From: Diphasiastrum complanatum
Taxonomy: Eukaryota; Streptophyta; Lycopodiopsida; Lycopodiales; Lycopodiaceae
Length of the DNA: 60,000 nucleotides
Reading direction: 5' to 3'
Assembly (NCBI GenBank): GCA_029204225.1
Contig: CM055098.1
Location: 12,987,815 to 13,047,814 of the forward strand
Shown here: positions 1-10,848 of the stretch, piece by piece
Layout of the letters: the number at the start of each line of letters is the position of its first letter
Numbering within the stretch: position 1 is the stretch's first letter
The notes under the pieces: model-generated
What the model was told of the DNA's origin: nothing
The model's database searches: none
What the model saw: only the letters and a program-made list of their open reading frames with translations
Position numbers and translations under genes: made by a program

Positions 1-2788
1 GCCCATTAAATATTCCAAGTCTCGGGCGTAAGTGACTACCACGCGGACTGTGGGATCGGGGCAATTGATGTAGTGGTTGGCGAATGTGGAGAGAGCCCTT
101 CTGGCGTCTACATCCGTTGTCCACCCATGATGATTGGCCATTTGAAATTGTTGAGTGTAATCTGGTCTAGAGGAGTGTCGCATTCCGCCCATTTGGATCT
201 TCTTGGACATGGCAGGAAATGCGCGTTCACCCGTAACTGTTGCGGACTCGTCACGTAGGCCCTGATGGTCGCAGGGTCTCTCTCAAATATCTGTTGTCAC
301 CACTCCGGTTGTGGTTGGAGGGCGGGTAAGGCTTGCAGTTCTTTTTCCTTGATGGTCTGAGCTGAGAATGATAACTGTCAGCCGCCCCTTGATGACTCAT
401 GGGGATATTTGGATAAAAATTCTTTAATGTTCTCCTCCACGGATTTTGGCCTTCGGAAGGCCCGGCTAGCAGATATCGTTTGTGACCATGTGGATGATGT
501 TGTGGGCGCTAGCTGGTGGTTGTGCCTTGGCTCTGGTCGCGCATCTCGGCGGCCGCATCTGTCTGCCCTTGGTCCTACCCTTCGGACCTTTGATTTGGTT
601 GAAATCCCCCTGCTGCCTGTTGGCTCTGATCTTGAACCCCCCCTGTGTAGCGTCAAAATTAGGTGGCAGTGGAATTACTGTGGGGGAGGGCTAGGCCCTC
701 GTTTCCATGTATTTCTGGCATGCCTTGAGGGCTTGCTTGGCCTGGGCGAGCTCTTGTGTTGCGCTTTCCCGATATTATTGAACTCCGCCTGGTAGCTGTT
801 CAGGGTTTGGCTATAAATCTGCACCTGACGTCGTAGAAGATTCATCTCTGATTGGAAAAGCGGCCTTATGTCCGGTGCAGATTGAGCTAACCAGACGAGT
901 TTCTTATCTTGTAAGGCTTTAACCTCCATCCCCAGGCGCGTGTTCTATGCTTTCAAAAGTGCAAGTTGCACTTGGATGGGGGCAAGCCGTTGAGATGCTT
1001 CAGTTTGAAGCTCCCGCACCTTTGTGGAGGCCTCCGTCAGCACTTTGGAGAGGCTTTGAATATATTTGTTTAGGACCTCCTCCTTTTGTTGCAACTTGGC
1101 AATCTCCTAGTGCCCTGCTTGTTCGTGTTGTTGAGCCAAAATCAGCTCTTGCTGCAGCTTGGTGAGGTCTGCTCGCAACTGTGTATTATTTGTTGCCAAC
1201 TGTAGTACCCTGCTTTCCAGAATAGCTTTGGCTGCTACCGCATCCGAAATGTATTTTCCTAGGGTTTGGTATGTCGTCGTTAGATCCGTGGAAGCAGCTG
1301 GTACACTGGCATTGGCAGGGGCTTGTGTTGTATCAGCCCCGACGACTTGTGGAATTCCGTCGTCATTGTCTTCGATCAGGTTTTCATTTATCCTGATGCC
1401 ATCTGGGGTGGTAGGGTCAGCCCGATCTGGTGATGCTACAAAAACTGTTTGTACAAATGCGTCATCAGGCAGCGGTTGGCTGTCCTTGGCAACCTTTGGC
1501 GAAGCGGGTGGGGTGTGAGAAACAACTGTGGAAACAGGGGCGAGGACGGTTTGTCCGAACGAGAGGATGGGAGGAACAGTGGGGAACTGAAGGGTGGTGT
1601 GGAGTATGGAAGAAGGTGAGGATGGAGCATAAAGTGTCTGGCGTGGGGGTTAAAAATTGATAACTTGCATCCATGCCAGAGTGTCGGGGGACAGTTGCGA
1701 ATCAGAAGGGTGGTAGGAGTAATGGAGGATGCGATGGTGATGGATGGAGCAGCGGACACTGGAAGAGAAGTAGGAGTAGTATCAATAGAAGAAACGAGGA
1801 TGGAGACAGAAACAGATGTGGATGGAATAGGAAGAGAGGTAGCGACAACATTAATTGGAGTGGGGGGTTTCACAGAAGAAGAAGTGGCGGTGGTTGATGG
1901 AGTAGTTAGTGCGGTAGTGGAGACACGTCGTCGGGTAACAGGCGGAGATGTGGATGTAGAGGCAGCGCCACGCATTCGTTTGCTGGCCGTTGTGTTAATG
2001 ACTGCAGGTTGGGATGAGGTAGATGCTCGAGATGGTGGTTAAAGGTTAGTATGTCACACAAGGGTAGACAGGAGGGATGAGCGTTGGAAACCGCGCACTT
2101 TCACCTCAAGAAGTGCGCAGGCAAAGTTACACAACAGGGGGCCTGCTACAATTCGCTCACGGTTGTTGGGTTTGATGGAGTTTGTTAGTTCTCGAATAAG
2201 GAAGCTATGCCAGTAGTATGGCAAAACAGAGGGGTTAGGGAATTCCAGAAAGGATTCCACTATCTGACTCAGCAGCGTAGACTGGATTCTGTGCTTGCGA
2301 AATGTTGAAATAACCAGAAAGTTATTTAACAGATGCGCAGCTGTCTGAATCACGGGTTCCGTGATAGCTTCTATCAGGTAACTATTGTTAGTCTGGATGG
2401 GGATTTCTGGTGTGGTTTGGGTGACGAATGGTTTGATCAGAGCTTTGGCGTAGCAATGGGAGATGGGTTGACGATCACCGGACATAATGCCAACGATGAT
2501 CATCTAGTTGGCATTAATCCTGACCTTGTACATGGTACCTTGGTACAGGAAGTGGAAACGAGCCTTGTCCTCGTCCCAGGTGGCGTAAGCATGAAGGGCG
2601 AGGCCTATGTGAATCTCAGAATGGAAGAACTCTGAGTAAAAACCCATTGCATCAAGGAGGGGCCCGGCTGTCTACAGCCATGGTTGGATTAAAGTGTCAG
2701 AGGGTAGAGGCCAAATCTGCATGGCCTCGGGGATGTCATGAAGCATCACCTGTTTGGCGCCAGAGTCTTCAGAGGATGAGGAGGCCAT
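1..2788 (-). pseudogene. Gypsy-A extra ORF downstream of integrase (coiled-coil protein), decayed, cut by window edge
   Basis: Read on the minus strand from an ATG at 2788-2786. The N-terminal region (2788-2054, about 245 residues) has two in-frame TAG codons but otherwise stays open. It is followed by a Ser/Thr/Pro-rich stretch (about 2042-1440), a Gln/Leu/Lys-rich segment with coiled-coil character (about 1165-690, with LTKLQQELILAQQ and NKYIQSLSKVLTEA), then FRRPKSVEENIKEFL (about 460-380) and a C-terminal domain (about 285-1) containing IRAYVTSPQQLRV and CPDPTVR. The same blocks occur in the same order in the plus-strand ORF at 52615-54555: FRRPISVEDQIQSFL, IRSYVASPR then LRVDPYYVP, and SPDPTMR. 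It lies about 1.1 kb downstream of the integrase, in the position where some plant Ty3/gypsy lineages (Athila env-like ORFs, Tat/Retand additional ORFs) carry an extra gene. The function is unknown. Several frameshifts and stops make this copy inactive. Confidence 0.7.
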
Positions 2789-3867
2789 GTTAGCAATGAT
2801 GATTAGTGGTCAAAAAAGTCAAAAAAGTAGAAAATTGGTGAAAATGGAAGGAAACAGTAGAAAACTGAGAATAATGAGTGTTGGATGACAATGATTGTAG
2901 TTCAGAGCGTAGATCGGTGTTTGATATGAGCAGATGATAGCTGGTAGGAAGTTTGGTTGAAAACAGAAAACTTGGTATTTTCAGTGGAAATTTTGGTAGA
3001 GCTTCGCTAGCAAAGGTGACAAATGACTCAAATTCAGCCCTTATATAGCGGAATTTAGAGTGCCTATTAGGTGAACTTCACTTTCCCTTGTTCAGTTCCA
3101 CCCAAATTTTGGCAGGCGCCTTCTTTACAAAATTCTAAGACCTCAAGAAAGTCTGCGAGAGTTCAGAAGGTGATTTGACTGCTATGCGAAGGTTCTGCGA
3201 GGGTTCAAGTTGTCTGCAAGGGTTCAACCCTCGCAGAAAGTGATCTCTCGCACAACTTCTTCCTGTGATTGTATTTTCAAGATCAGACCATTTTACTGCT
3301 CTAATTCCATTTAGGCACCTTGCGAGAGTTGGTAAGTTGATCTTGATGCTCTGCGAGGGTTCTGAATATTCTGCTTCTGAGAACTCTCGCATACACTAAA
3401 AGATGATGATTCCTCCATCAGGAACTCTTGCAGAGATTTTTATGGATGTATCTAGGTCAAGTATGGTGATTGTCCAATTTTCAAGGGCTATCTCCCAGGG
3501 GATCTCAAAAAATCATGAAAAAAGTGCTCCTTCATAGTGTTTTTTGACGAGATCTCGAGATTTTTTGATTTTTAACTTCTGTAAAATGGTAATCAGCTTC
3601 ATCCAGGCTTGATCTAACTGTTGTTAGTGCTCTGGAAGTTCTGATGGATTCTTGGTAGTAGATCCCTCAGTCAATATGATGATCTGCTTCCATTTTGACC
3701 CTATCAAAATTCGGATCCTCTTGGATTCTGATGAATTTCCCCGATCCTGCCAGATCTGGCTGAATCTTGATGGATTTAGCTTGATTTGGCTTGATCTCCT
3801 TAGATCTAGCGATAATGGCTGAGCAGATTAGTTTTTTGTAACGTGTCACCCCCAATCTGGATCTGTC
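2789..3867 (-). repeat. Gypsy-A noncoding spacer with short inverted TCTCGCAGA-type motifs
   Basis: This spacer separates the integrase stop from the extra ORF and shows no convincing coding frame. Between about 3125 and 3435 the motif GAACTCTCGCAGA, or its reverse complement TCTGCGAGAGTTC, occurs about ten times in both orientations with one or two mismatches. At 3213-3237 two copies face each other as a near-perfect 12-bp inverted repeat with a one-base centre. The remainder (3440-3860) contains loose GATCT-rich repeats only. Confidence 0.7.
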
Positions 3868-4590
3868 TTACTGTGGTGGCCAGTACTTGTGCAACCGGCT
3901 ACCATTGATGGGTGTGTCGAAGGGCGTCCCATCAAGCTGTTCTAAGTTCACGGCCCCATGATTAAGAATTTTCTTGACCCTATACGGAACTTCGCCCGTG
4001 AATTTTAACTTCCCCTTGATCGCCTTGGTTTTATACATCAAGACCAGATCTCCTGAACGAAGATCCTTCTTTTGCAATCTGCCATCATGCCAAGCCTTGC
4101 GTCTTTCCTTTTCAGCTGCCAGTGCATGCACAGCTAGTAAGCGTGTTTCATAGAGTTTATGCAGAGCTTCGTGGCGTAGCTGTAGAGATTTGGACTCATT
4201 AAGACGTTGCGCGGTGGAAATCCTTAATGAAGGAACTAAAAACTCTACTGGCATCACAACATCCTGACCATATACCAATTGAAAGGGTGTTTGACCAGTA
4301 CTCCCTTTATATGTTGTCCTGAATGCCCACAGTGCAGCATGCAACTTGTGTTCCCAATCTGATCTGCTAGCTTCAACTATTTTCATGAGCACGCTACACA
4401 GGATCTTATTGGATGATTTTGCTTGCCCATTACCACGAGGATAATAAGACGTACTGGTTCTGTGGATCACGAAGAATTCCTCCAACAGGACCTTGATGGT
4501 CTCGTTGATGAAATGGCTTCCGCGATCACTGACTAGTTCCATTGGGCACCCGAAGTGCACCAAATCCAATTTTTTGCTCACTGGAATCAA
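3868..4590 (-). pseudogene. Gypsy-A integrase, C-terminal half
   Basis: An open frame of about 240 residues on the minus strand. It starts in the middle of the integrase core (FGCPMELVSDRGSHF, carrying the second catalytic Asp in SDRG) and runs through YYPRGNGQAKSSNK and HAALWAFRT to a C-terminal region ending YWPPQ. The third catalytic residue of the DDE triad, normally Glu in NGQAESSNK, is Lys here, so the enzyme would be dead even if the gene were complete. The N-terminal half (zinc finger and first Asp) is missing: upstream of FGCP the frame enters the repeat-filled leader. The integrase at 51061-51890 is the closest relative in the window. The start codon given by the frame is artificial. 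Confidence 0.9.
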
Positions 4591-5280
4591 ACTAACTCTC
4601 GCAAGCTCTTTTGTGTCCTGATCTCACTGAGATGGAACTTCAGAATCCTCTGCGAGAGTTCTTGACCACTGAAACTGAAAATTTCACTGTCTACGAGGGT
4701 TCACTAGTACTTTCCCGTCTTTTTTTCACTGGGAACTCTCGCACAGGCACTTAATCATCAAACTAACTCTCGCAAGTTTCTTTGTGTCTTGGTCTCACTG
4801 AGATGGAACTTCAAAGGGCTCTGCGAGAGTTCTTATGAAGATTTGAATTTTTTTGAATTTTTTTAAGGGTTTTTTTGAATTTTTTATGATTTTTCTCTGA
4901 TTTTTACAATCTGCTTGGAACTAACTCTCGCAGGCTTCTATGCAGGTCTGGGATAGTTCCCTGGAGCTGCTGCCAGTCATGCAAGGGTTAATTCCCATTG
5001 ATTCTGGAGATATAAAAATCTGATGAGTTTTTGTGGCTCTTTTTTCCTCCAAAATGCAAATTGGTGTGTTTTTTGAGTTTTTTGGATGATTGGTTTGGGT
5101 TTCAAGCCCTTAGAGGTTGTTCGAAGCCTCCTCTGCCCTCTCACACCTCCTCCGCTAGCTGTGAATAGTCCAAACACAAAAAATACAGAAAACTAACTCT
5201 AAACTCTCGAAAATCTACCTAAACTACTTTAAAAAGCAAGAAAATAGCTAAAATGCAACTAAACTAGTTAGTGGAAACCT
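4591..5280 (-). repeat. Gypsy-A 5' leader with TCTCGCA/TGCGAGA repeats
   Basis: This is untranslated leader between the primer binding site and the broken integrase. Seven or eight copies of AACTCTCGCA or its reverse complement lie between 4596 and 4935. A block of about 75 bp (4589-4663) is repeated at about 4758-4835. Stretches of T-rich sequence (4845-4905) separate the motifs. gag, protease, RT and the N-terminal half of integrase should follow the leader but are absent, so a deletion joins the leader directly to the integrase core. Confidence 0.7.
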
Positions 5281-5281
5281 A

Positions 5282-5299
5282 TCCCCGGCAACGGTGCCA
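5282..5299 (-). promoter_or_regulatory. Gypsy-A primer binding site
   Basis: On the minus strand the sequence reads TGGCACCGTTGCCGGGGA, the form typical of plant Ty3/gypsy primer sites. It follows one base after the LTR end (…CACTACA). This fixes the orientation of the element and the inner edge of its 5' LTR. Confidence 0.9.
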
Positions 5300-5300
5300 C

Positions 5301-6123
5301 TGTAGTGTCGAGGATCTTTTGTAGTATAGCCCTTCTGCCTGTCAACAAAGGTTAGATCACTATATAGGTCCCTAACTATGCATAGATGCTACTTTTAGTT
5401 AATTTCATACTTTCTCCCTTAACTCTACTCACCACTATACTACTCCTCTTTAACTCTACTCCTCTACACTAACATTCATCATAGTTTTGGTTGAAGGGAA
5501 GGGATGGAGAAGAAGAGATTGAGAAGAGAAGAGAAAGAGAGAGAAAGAGAGTGAGGGTGGAGGTTAGCTCAAATGCTCCTTATGCTTGCTAATGGAAAAA
5601 CATTCACTATGGCAAACAATAAAACATGGAAATAGAAAGCAATAGAAAACACAACCAAGAGCAATAGCAAGTAGTGAATAGCAAATGAGGATGCTTCTCT
5701 TCCAAAAATGGTAGAGTTTCCTCCTTCTCATTAAGCATGGAAATAGTGTACAAATGGTGCCTTTTTATAAAATGGGAAAGGCCCTTGCCTCTCAATCTTA
5801 TTGACTAATATTCACAATGATCCTAACCATTCATCTTGGACCCAACTTGATCCAAGGGTCCACAAAAAGTACACTAGAAATCACAAGATTCATGTGAGTC
5901 CCAAACTGGACCCAACTCTAAAGAGTGATCTCTAAGTTTAAAAATGACATTGGGCCTCTAGTTTTATTTGAATTACAAGGCCCAAGTCAAGTTTATTTTA
6001 TTTACAACTTCAATTGTGTGCTCATTGGGCCATGGGCTTATACACGCAGGATGCCATGCCCTCGCACACACATTTTATTGGAGGATTTTATTTATTTACA
6101 CTTTGTTGGGAATACCCCCAACA
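5301..6123 (-). mobile_element. Gypsy-A 5' LTR
   Basis: About 823 bp. On the minus strand it begins TGTTGGGGGTATTCCC at 6123 and ends CGACACTACA at 5301, directly before the primer binding site. A GA-rich microsatellite-like run lies at 5505-5555; a similar GA-rich run and the same …CACTACA end occur in the Gypsy-C 3' LTR, so the two elements belong to related families. The partner 3' LTR would lie left of the window. Five bases outside the LTR are GTAGT (6124-6128), but the matching target duplication cannot be seen. Confidence 0.85.
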
Positions 6124-6151
6124 GTAGTAGAAATATAGATTACTGAAATGT

Positions 6152-6570
6152 CCGCTCTGATACCATGTCATAAATAGAGAGGACAAGCAGCGGAAGCTCG
6201 AAGCTTTGAGCGTAGGCGTGTGGGATCGGAAACACAACAGTTAGCAACATTAATATTCAAGATGAATCATTCATACAAATTGCGCAAAAGAACAAAATAG
6301 TAGTGAGATAGAAAAATCACACTCTGATTAATTATATCGATAATGAGTACAATGCTTGAAGTGATAACTTTAGCTTGATAATAATAATAAAAACATACTT
6401 AGCTTGATTCAGCTAGTAATATATATATTTACAAGTGTCTTCAAAAAATATCTTACAAGCATTGAATGCTATTTACGCTAGTCTTTGTATATGTACAAAG
6501 TAGGTAACCGCCCTTAGGATATTTAGTGGTCCAACTGTTTTTAAGGTTGATGATAAGTTGGCAACGTCGG
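6152..6570 (-). mobile_element. copia-type LTR remnant with primer binding site, minus strand
   Basis: On the minus strand TGGTATCAGAGCGG (6165-6152) is the classic plant copia primer site complementary to initiator Met tRNA. It is preceded by an LTR end TTTATGACA from 6166 on. The LTR body extends right to roughly 6570, but its outer edge is not clear. Only 28 bp of internal sequence remain before Gypsy-A begins at 6123, so Gypsy-A is inserted in this element's leader. Confidence 0.65.
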
Positions 6571-6574
6571 TCTG

Positions 6575-6790
6575 GCACTATTGCAAAAACCCAAAAAACC
6601 CGAAGGTGCCTTTGAACAGAGAAAGCGTGTGAATCCCGAAGGTGTTAAAAACCCAAAGGTAGGACTGAAATGGATTTCAAGGGATTTTGGTCATTGTGTC
6701 GCATTTTTTGCGAAGGTGCAAAAAAGACGAAGGTGACTAAAAATTGTTTACGACACAAAATGGAAGAGTGGAGAAATGTGAAGGTCTGAA
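6575..6790 (-). repeat. CGAAGGTG-type short repeats next to Gypsy-D Gag
   Basis: The word CGAAGGTG or a near variant occurs about five times (for example near 6600, 6637, 6712 and 6738) among T/A-rich sequence. It resembles the CCTTCGCC/GGCGAAGG motifs in the Gypsy-C spacer at 52080-52370. It may be untranslated sequence of the decayed gypsy element whose Gag lies at 6950-8230. Confidence 0.5.
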
Positions 6791-6949
6791 ACATGTAGTC
6801 AGCCTTCGACTGTTTTCATGATGCTCATTACTTGAGTGATTTGTTAAGGCTGAGCATAAGAAATCTAACAGTGGCTTGGCGTTGTTGTTGTGCATGAGTC
6901 AAGACCCATGCTGGCAGAGTTTCTACTTGCACGAAGCAGACATGAGTAG

Positions 6950-8230
6950 TTGGTTTAGATCATGAAAGACAATCCTTAACATGGTGTTAAATGCCACAGT
7001 TTTCACAAGCTGATAAAAAACAAAGTTTTTTTGGACACTGAATGCTAGGATGTTTACTTGCATAGATAAAACATGCATGTATTGCGGAAAATTGTTGTGC
7101 CGCAAACAGATCGTAGATCAGGACATTTGGATCAATCACTTGAGTATTAGAATCATACAGATTATATACCACCAGCGCAGAGGAGTATTCTGATGGAGTA
7201 GTGTCATCCACAAAATAAGTTGATGGATCTATGAAATTTGGATCAATAAAATGCATAGTTGGTTGTAAAATGGGCTGATTAACGACAAACTGTTGGCATG
7301 GTTGAAACTGATTTGGTATAGTTGGTCATGGTTGATAAACCCTTTGCCACGACATGGATTGTTGTAGATTGAAGGGGTGGTAAGGCCGATACATAGGTCT
7401 GGGTGCTAATGGAAAATGGGTTTTCAGTATGGGGCACTTATTAGCAGTGCGATTCTGTGAACAGATAGGACACCAGAAATTTTCTCTTGTTGGAAAGGAT
7501 TTGTCAACAATATTTTTTATAGCATTCTGGAAATCAGTAGTTAGTTTTTCAATGTGAATTTGTTGAGTCTTCTGCCAAGTTTCCATCTGATGTAGAATTT
7601 CTGAAGATTGGGCTATATTCTCAAGCTTTGGATTATTAAGACGTTCGGGATTCTTGGATTTCTTTTGCGATTATCAAAGTCCTCATCGGACCCCTCGTCT
7701 TCTTCGCGAATGGCATCAGTCATTACATCCTTAAGTTGATCATAAAGATCAACTGGTTTCAGCTCTCGGTGGATACTTTTAGGGAGTCCAACCAAGAACA
7801 ATTTGATCGGTGATATTTTCATCGACACATTCTACCTTGAGACGCGTGAAATGCTCAATGTAGCTCCTAACGGACTCATCATGATGCATCTTGATGTGTG
7901 TTATTTGGATGAATGGGCTTTGAGTCAGTTTGGAGGGTTAAAACTCTTGATAAGAGCGTCTTTGAGGGTATTCTAAGAAACGAGATCAGGAGTTTCCAAG
8001 TTGAGATATCACTCTTTGGAGGTTCTATAGAGGACCATAGAAAACAATCTGAGCTTTTCAGTTTCAAAAGTGTCTCCATAAAAGCGTGCATTATCAAAGT
8101 CTTGGAGAAATCTAACTGGGTCAGATTCTCCATCGTACTTTGGTGCATAAATTCAAGAAAGTCTTCTTTCCAGTCATGGAGGATTAGGATTGGAAGATTC
8201 GGCAAAGTCTCTTGACATGATGCAGAGTGA
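6950..8230 (-). pseudogene. Gypsy-D Gag relic with zinc-knuckle remains
   Basis: Minus-strand pieces in three frames follow the Gag of Gypsy-B and Gypsy-C in order. They are YDGESDPVRFLQDFDNARFY and ETEKLRLFSMVL (about 8130-8020), LVGLPKSIHRELK followed by TDAIREEDEGSDED (about 7800-7685), SFPTRENFWCPICSQN (about 7500-7440), and CFIYASKHPSIQC with CENCGI-stop-HHVKDC (about 7075-6960). The last three cysteine motifs correspond to knuckles 1, 3 and 4 of the related Gags: CPICSQNRTANKC has His changed to Arg, and the third has its second Cys changed to Tyr. No protease or RT follows. The region is dead but useful for comparing the unusual CX2CX3HX4C spacing. Confidence 0.75.
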
Positions 8231-8564
8231 AGAACATAGTAATAATATAGATGAGTAGTACTATGTTTTGTCAAAAATGTCAAAAAGACAGATTTTTTGC
8301 AAAATAGTGAGTTTTGGCAAGAATCTGGACTTTTTTGAAGCAACATGAGTCATAGGCAAGAGTATGACTCGCAAACAGGCTGATTAAGCGGAATATAGTA
8401 CTCATGAATTCTGTTAGGGAGTTTTCATGGAGACATATTGATATTGTAATTTTTTTGGTTTTTTTGTAAAGGAAGAAATTTGCAGAGAGTGTATGTCAAA
8501 GTTTCAGACTGTGGGCGATTTCATGGGATGGTCGGCAAATTCTGAAACTGTGTTTTTCTAGCAA
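8231..8564. other. Intergenic flank left of Copia-1
   Basis: AT-rich sequence with no coding frame or repeat that I can identify. It ends with CCGAG (8565-8569), the left copy of the Copia-1 target duplication. It is probably leader or LTR sequence of the minus-strand Gypsy-D, continuing on the other side of Copia-1 at 16832. Confidence 0.4.
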
Positions 8565-8569
8565 CCGAG

Positions 8570-9222
8570 TGTGAGAGATTTCAACTAGTTTAGTCTAGTT
8601 TAGTCACATTTTGGTAAATTGTCAATAAGAGGCCAAAACTCATTTTAGACTTAGAGATAACTTTTTGAAGTTATATTAGTTTGAAATACATTCAATAAAC
8701 ACTTTTGGAAAGTGTGGGAAAGTTGGTAGTCGAGTTTGAGAGAGATTCAAATTTGAACTTTGGGTACATTGAATCTAGACCCAAAAATAGTAGGGTTTAC
8801 ATTTTGGAGGGAAAGCCAAGTGGCCAAATAGGGTTTGAAAACTCTATAAAAGGATGTAACTCGTGGAGAGACATATCTTATCTCTTCTCTCTCTCATTTC
8901 ATCATTATACATGGTTCTCTTTGGGTTTTACTACTCATTGGTGCACTATCTTGGTGTTATCTTGCAATCTTGTGTGTAGAATGCTCATTTATTGCTATTT
9001 TCGGTTCCACGTATGTGAAATATAGTAGGGTACTGAAATTGTATGGAAAGCAAACATATTTTATGTTTTGGTTCATGTTTGATCAGTATCTCTTAGAGTT
9101 TGCATCTCATTTTGTATGTAGATGCTGATTTTTCTACATTGGCAAGATTGTTGGTTTGCTCCTTATTGTAACCAAAGATCAGGGACATGGATTGGATCTT
9201 GAATGATCTGAAATCCTTCACA
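8570..9222 (+). repeat. Copia-1 5' LTR
   Basis: Begins TGTGAGAGATTT and ends ATCCTTCACA. A TATA box (TATAAA) lies at 8845-8850, and a degenerate form of the CACACGTGTG palindrome at 9005-9019. Compared with the right LTR it has about 18 differences, including a one-base indel. Confidence 0.92.
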
Positions 9223-9234
9223 TGGAATCAGAGC
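9223..9234 (+). promoter_or_regulatory. Copia-1 primer binding site
   Basis: TGGAATCAGAGC directly follows the LTR end. It differs by one base from the canonical plant copia site TGGTATCAGAGC (initiator Met tRNA). Confidence 0.88.
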
Positions 9235-9809
9235 TCTTGTGTTTTAGGTTATGAAAGGATTATCCATCTTTAGCAAAGATTTGGAGGAGTTACCAATGCT
9301 AGAGCATGCTAGATTGATTTCTACTAAAAAATCAACATTTTTGCATGTGTAGAATTGATCTTTTGTAGGTCAAAACTCAATATAGGGCTATATACTTGAT
9401 CAATTCCGATTTCACACTTGGTTTACTGGATTTAGATGATATTTGGTCTCATTGGAGTCTACAAGAAGATATATCAAGTTTTTAGAAATTGCATGTAGAA
9501 TTTGAGATATTCAATTTTTTGTGATTTTGTCAAAACCCTAATTTTGATTGGATCTCTAGTTTGTGAGGTTACTGAACTTCATTTGAGTGTGTTTCAATCT
9601 TAATAAGTGGCAATAATCATTAGATTGAGGATAGATCATAGGTTGATCAAGATTTCACTATTCTACGTGTTGATTTTCTAGTTAGAAGTGCTAGAGGATA
9701 TTTGAGAGGTTCCATATTTTTGTGATTTCTTCTTGAGTTCATTTGTTGACATTCAAGAGAGTGCTTTGTGCATTGGAACAGGTTGAAAGAGAAGATCAAG
9801 TCACTTCAC

Positions 9810-10525
9810 ATGGCTACAAGTGGAGGCTTTATGTTGGAGAGCAATGATAGGCTTACCTCAATCAACTATTATACTTGGAAGGTGAGGATGGAGTCCTTAT
9901 TGGAGATGAATGAGTTGATGGAGATTGTTGTAGGTGTGGAGGAGAGGCCTCAAGCACCTCAAGATCAAATGAGGTATGATAAGAGGGCCAAAAGAGCTCT
10001 ACACATGATAAAGATGAATGTTACCAATCAGCTTCTCAAGGAAGTTGGTAAGTGCACATCATCTTTGGAGGCTTGGGAAGCTTTGAAGAAGCTTTATGAA
10101 TCCAAGTCTATATCAAAAGTGCTTACTCTTAGGAGGCAAATCTTTGAAAGTTTGCAAAAGAAGGAAGAGAGTACTCATGCTTTTGTTTTGAGGGTTAAAG
10201 CATTTAATGATGAGTTAGCATGTATTGATGAAAGCATTAAGGAGGTAGAACTTGTTCAAGTTATACTTAATGGCTTGTTGGATGATCATGCTAATCTTGT
10301 TCCAAGTTTTGCTATTCAAAAGACTTTGCCAAGTATTGTGGATTTGCAGGAGATCTTGGTGAATGAGGAGCATAGGCTTCAATCAAGAGGAGGTGGATCT
10401 ACATCGACATCTCATTATGAAGAGGATGCTATGTTCATCAAAGGCAAGTTCAAGGGCAAAGGCAAAGGCAAGTGGTCTAAAGGGCAAGATCAAGGTGAGA
10501 CTACCTCTTTTGGCAAAAAGAAAGA
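9810..10525 (+). pseudogene. Copia-1 Gag, truncated
   Basis: An open frame from ATG 9810 (MATSGGFMLESNDRLTS). It is clearly related over its length to the Copia-4 Gag at 26610: YYTWKVRMESLLEMNELMEI matches YSIWKVRMESIMIMQDLMEI, and both have LVQ(V/L)ILNGL and a Lys/Gly-rich KGKFKGKGKGK tail. This is the UBN2-type copia Gag that forms the particle shell. The Copia-4 protein continues into a CCHC zinc knuckle. Here, after FGKKKDLC, the frame runs into gypsy integrase sequence (KILQSGCWWPTIHKD) at about 10526, so the knuckle is lost. About 240 copia residues remain, with no internal stop. Confidence 0.88.
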
Positions 10526-10848
10526 TCTTTGCAAGATCTTGCAATCAGGATGTTGGTGGCCAACAATTCATAAAGATAGAGGAATACTTGAAAAAGTGCG
10601 ATGTGTGCCAAAGGGCAAGGAGGCCAACGAGATTGAACTATGATCTACTGCACCCAGTCTTAGCCCAAGCACCGTTCAAAAAATGGGGATTGGATTATAT
10701 TGGTCCAATTCACCCTGCAGCAAGAAGTTTCCAGGCTCGATACATAATCGTAGCCATAGACTACCTCACCAAATGGGTCGAAGCCAAGGCAGTACGAGTA
10801 GCTGACGCTAGGACCACTGCCAAGTTCCTTTATGAAAATATCCGTGCA
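10526..10848 (+). pseudogene. Gypsy-B integrase, N-terminal half
   Basis: The sequence starts ILQSGCWWPTIHKD in the copia gag frame. After a one-step frameshift near 10577 it continues as YLKKCDVCQRARRPTRLN (zinc-binding region) and WGLDYIGPIHPAARSFQARY (first catalytic Asp in LDYIGP), reaching AKFLYENI at about 10846. This is the N-terminal half of a Ty3/gypsy integrase. The core stops exactly where the Gypsy-A integrase fragment begins (FGCP). The next bases are repeat-filled leader. There is no LTR at either side of this fragment. Confidence 0.88.

Noticed and set aside
409-795. Plus-strand open frames at 409-795, 1159-1518 and 1665-2042
   Set aside because: They are shadows of the minus-strand extra ORF of Gypsy-A, whose protein blocks are matched by Gypsy-C; the plus frames have no such support.
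3125-3435. CRISPR-like array from repeated TCTCGCAGA words
   Set aside because: Repeats are 9-13 bp, imperfect, irregularly spaced and in both orientations, in a plant retrotransposon spacer.
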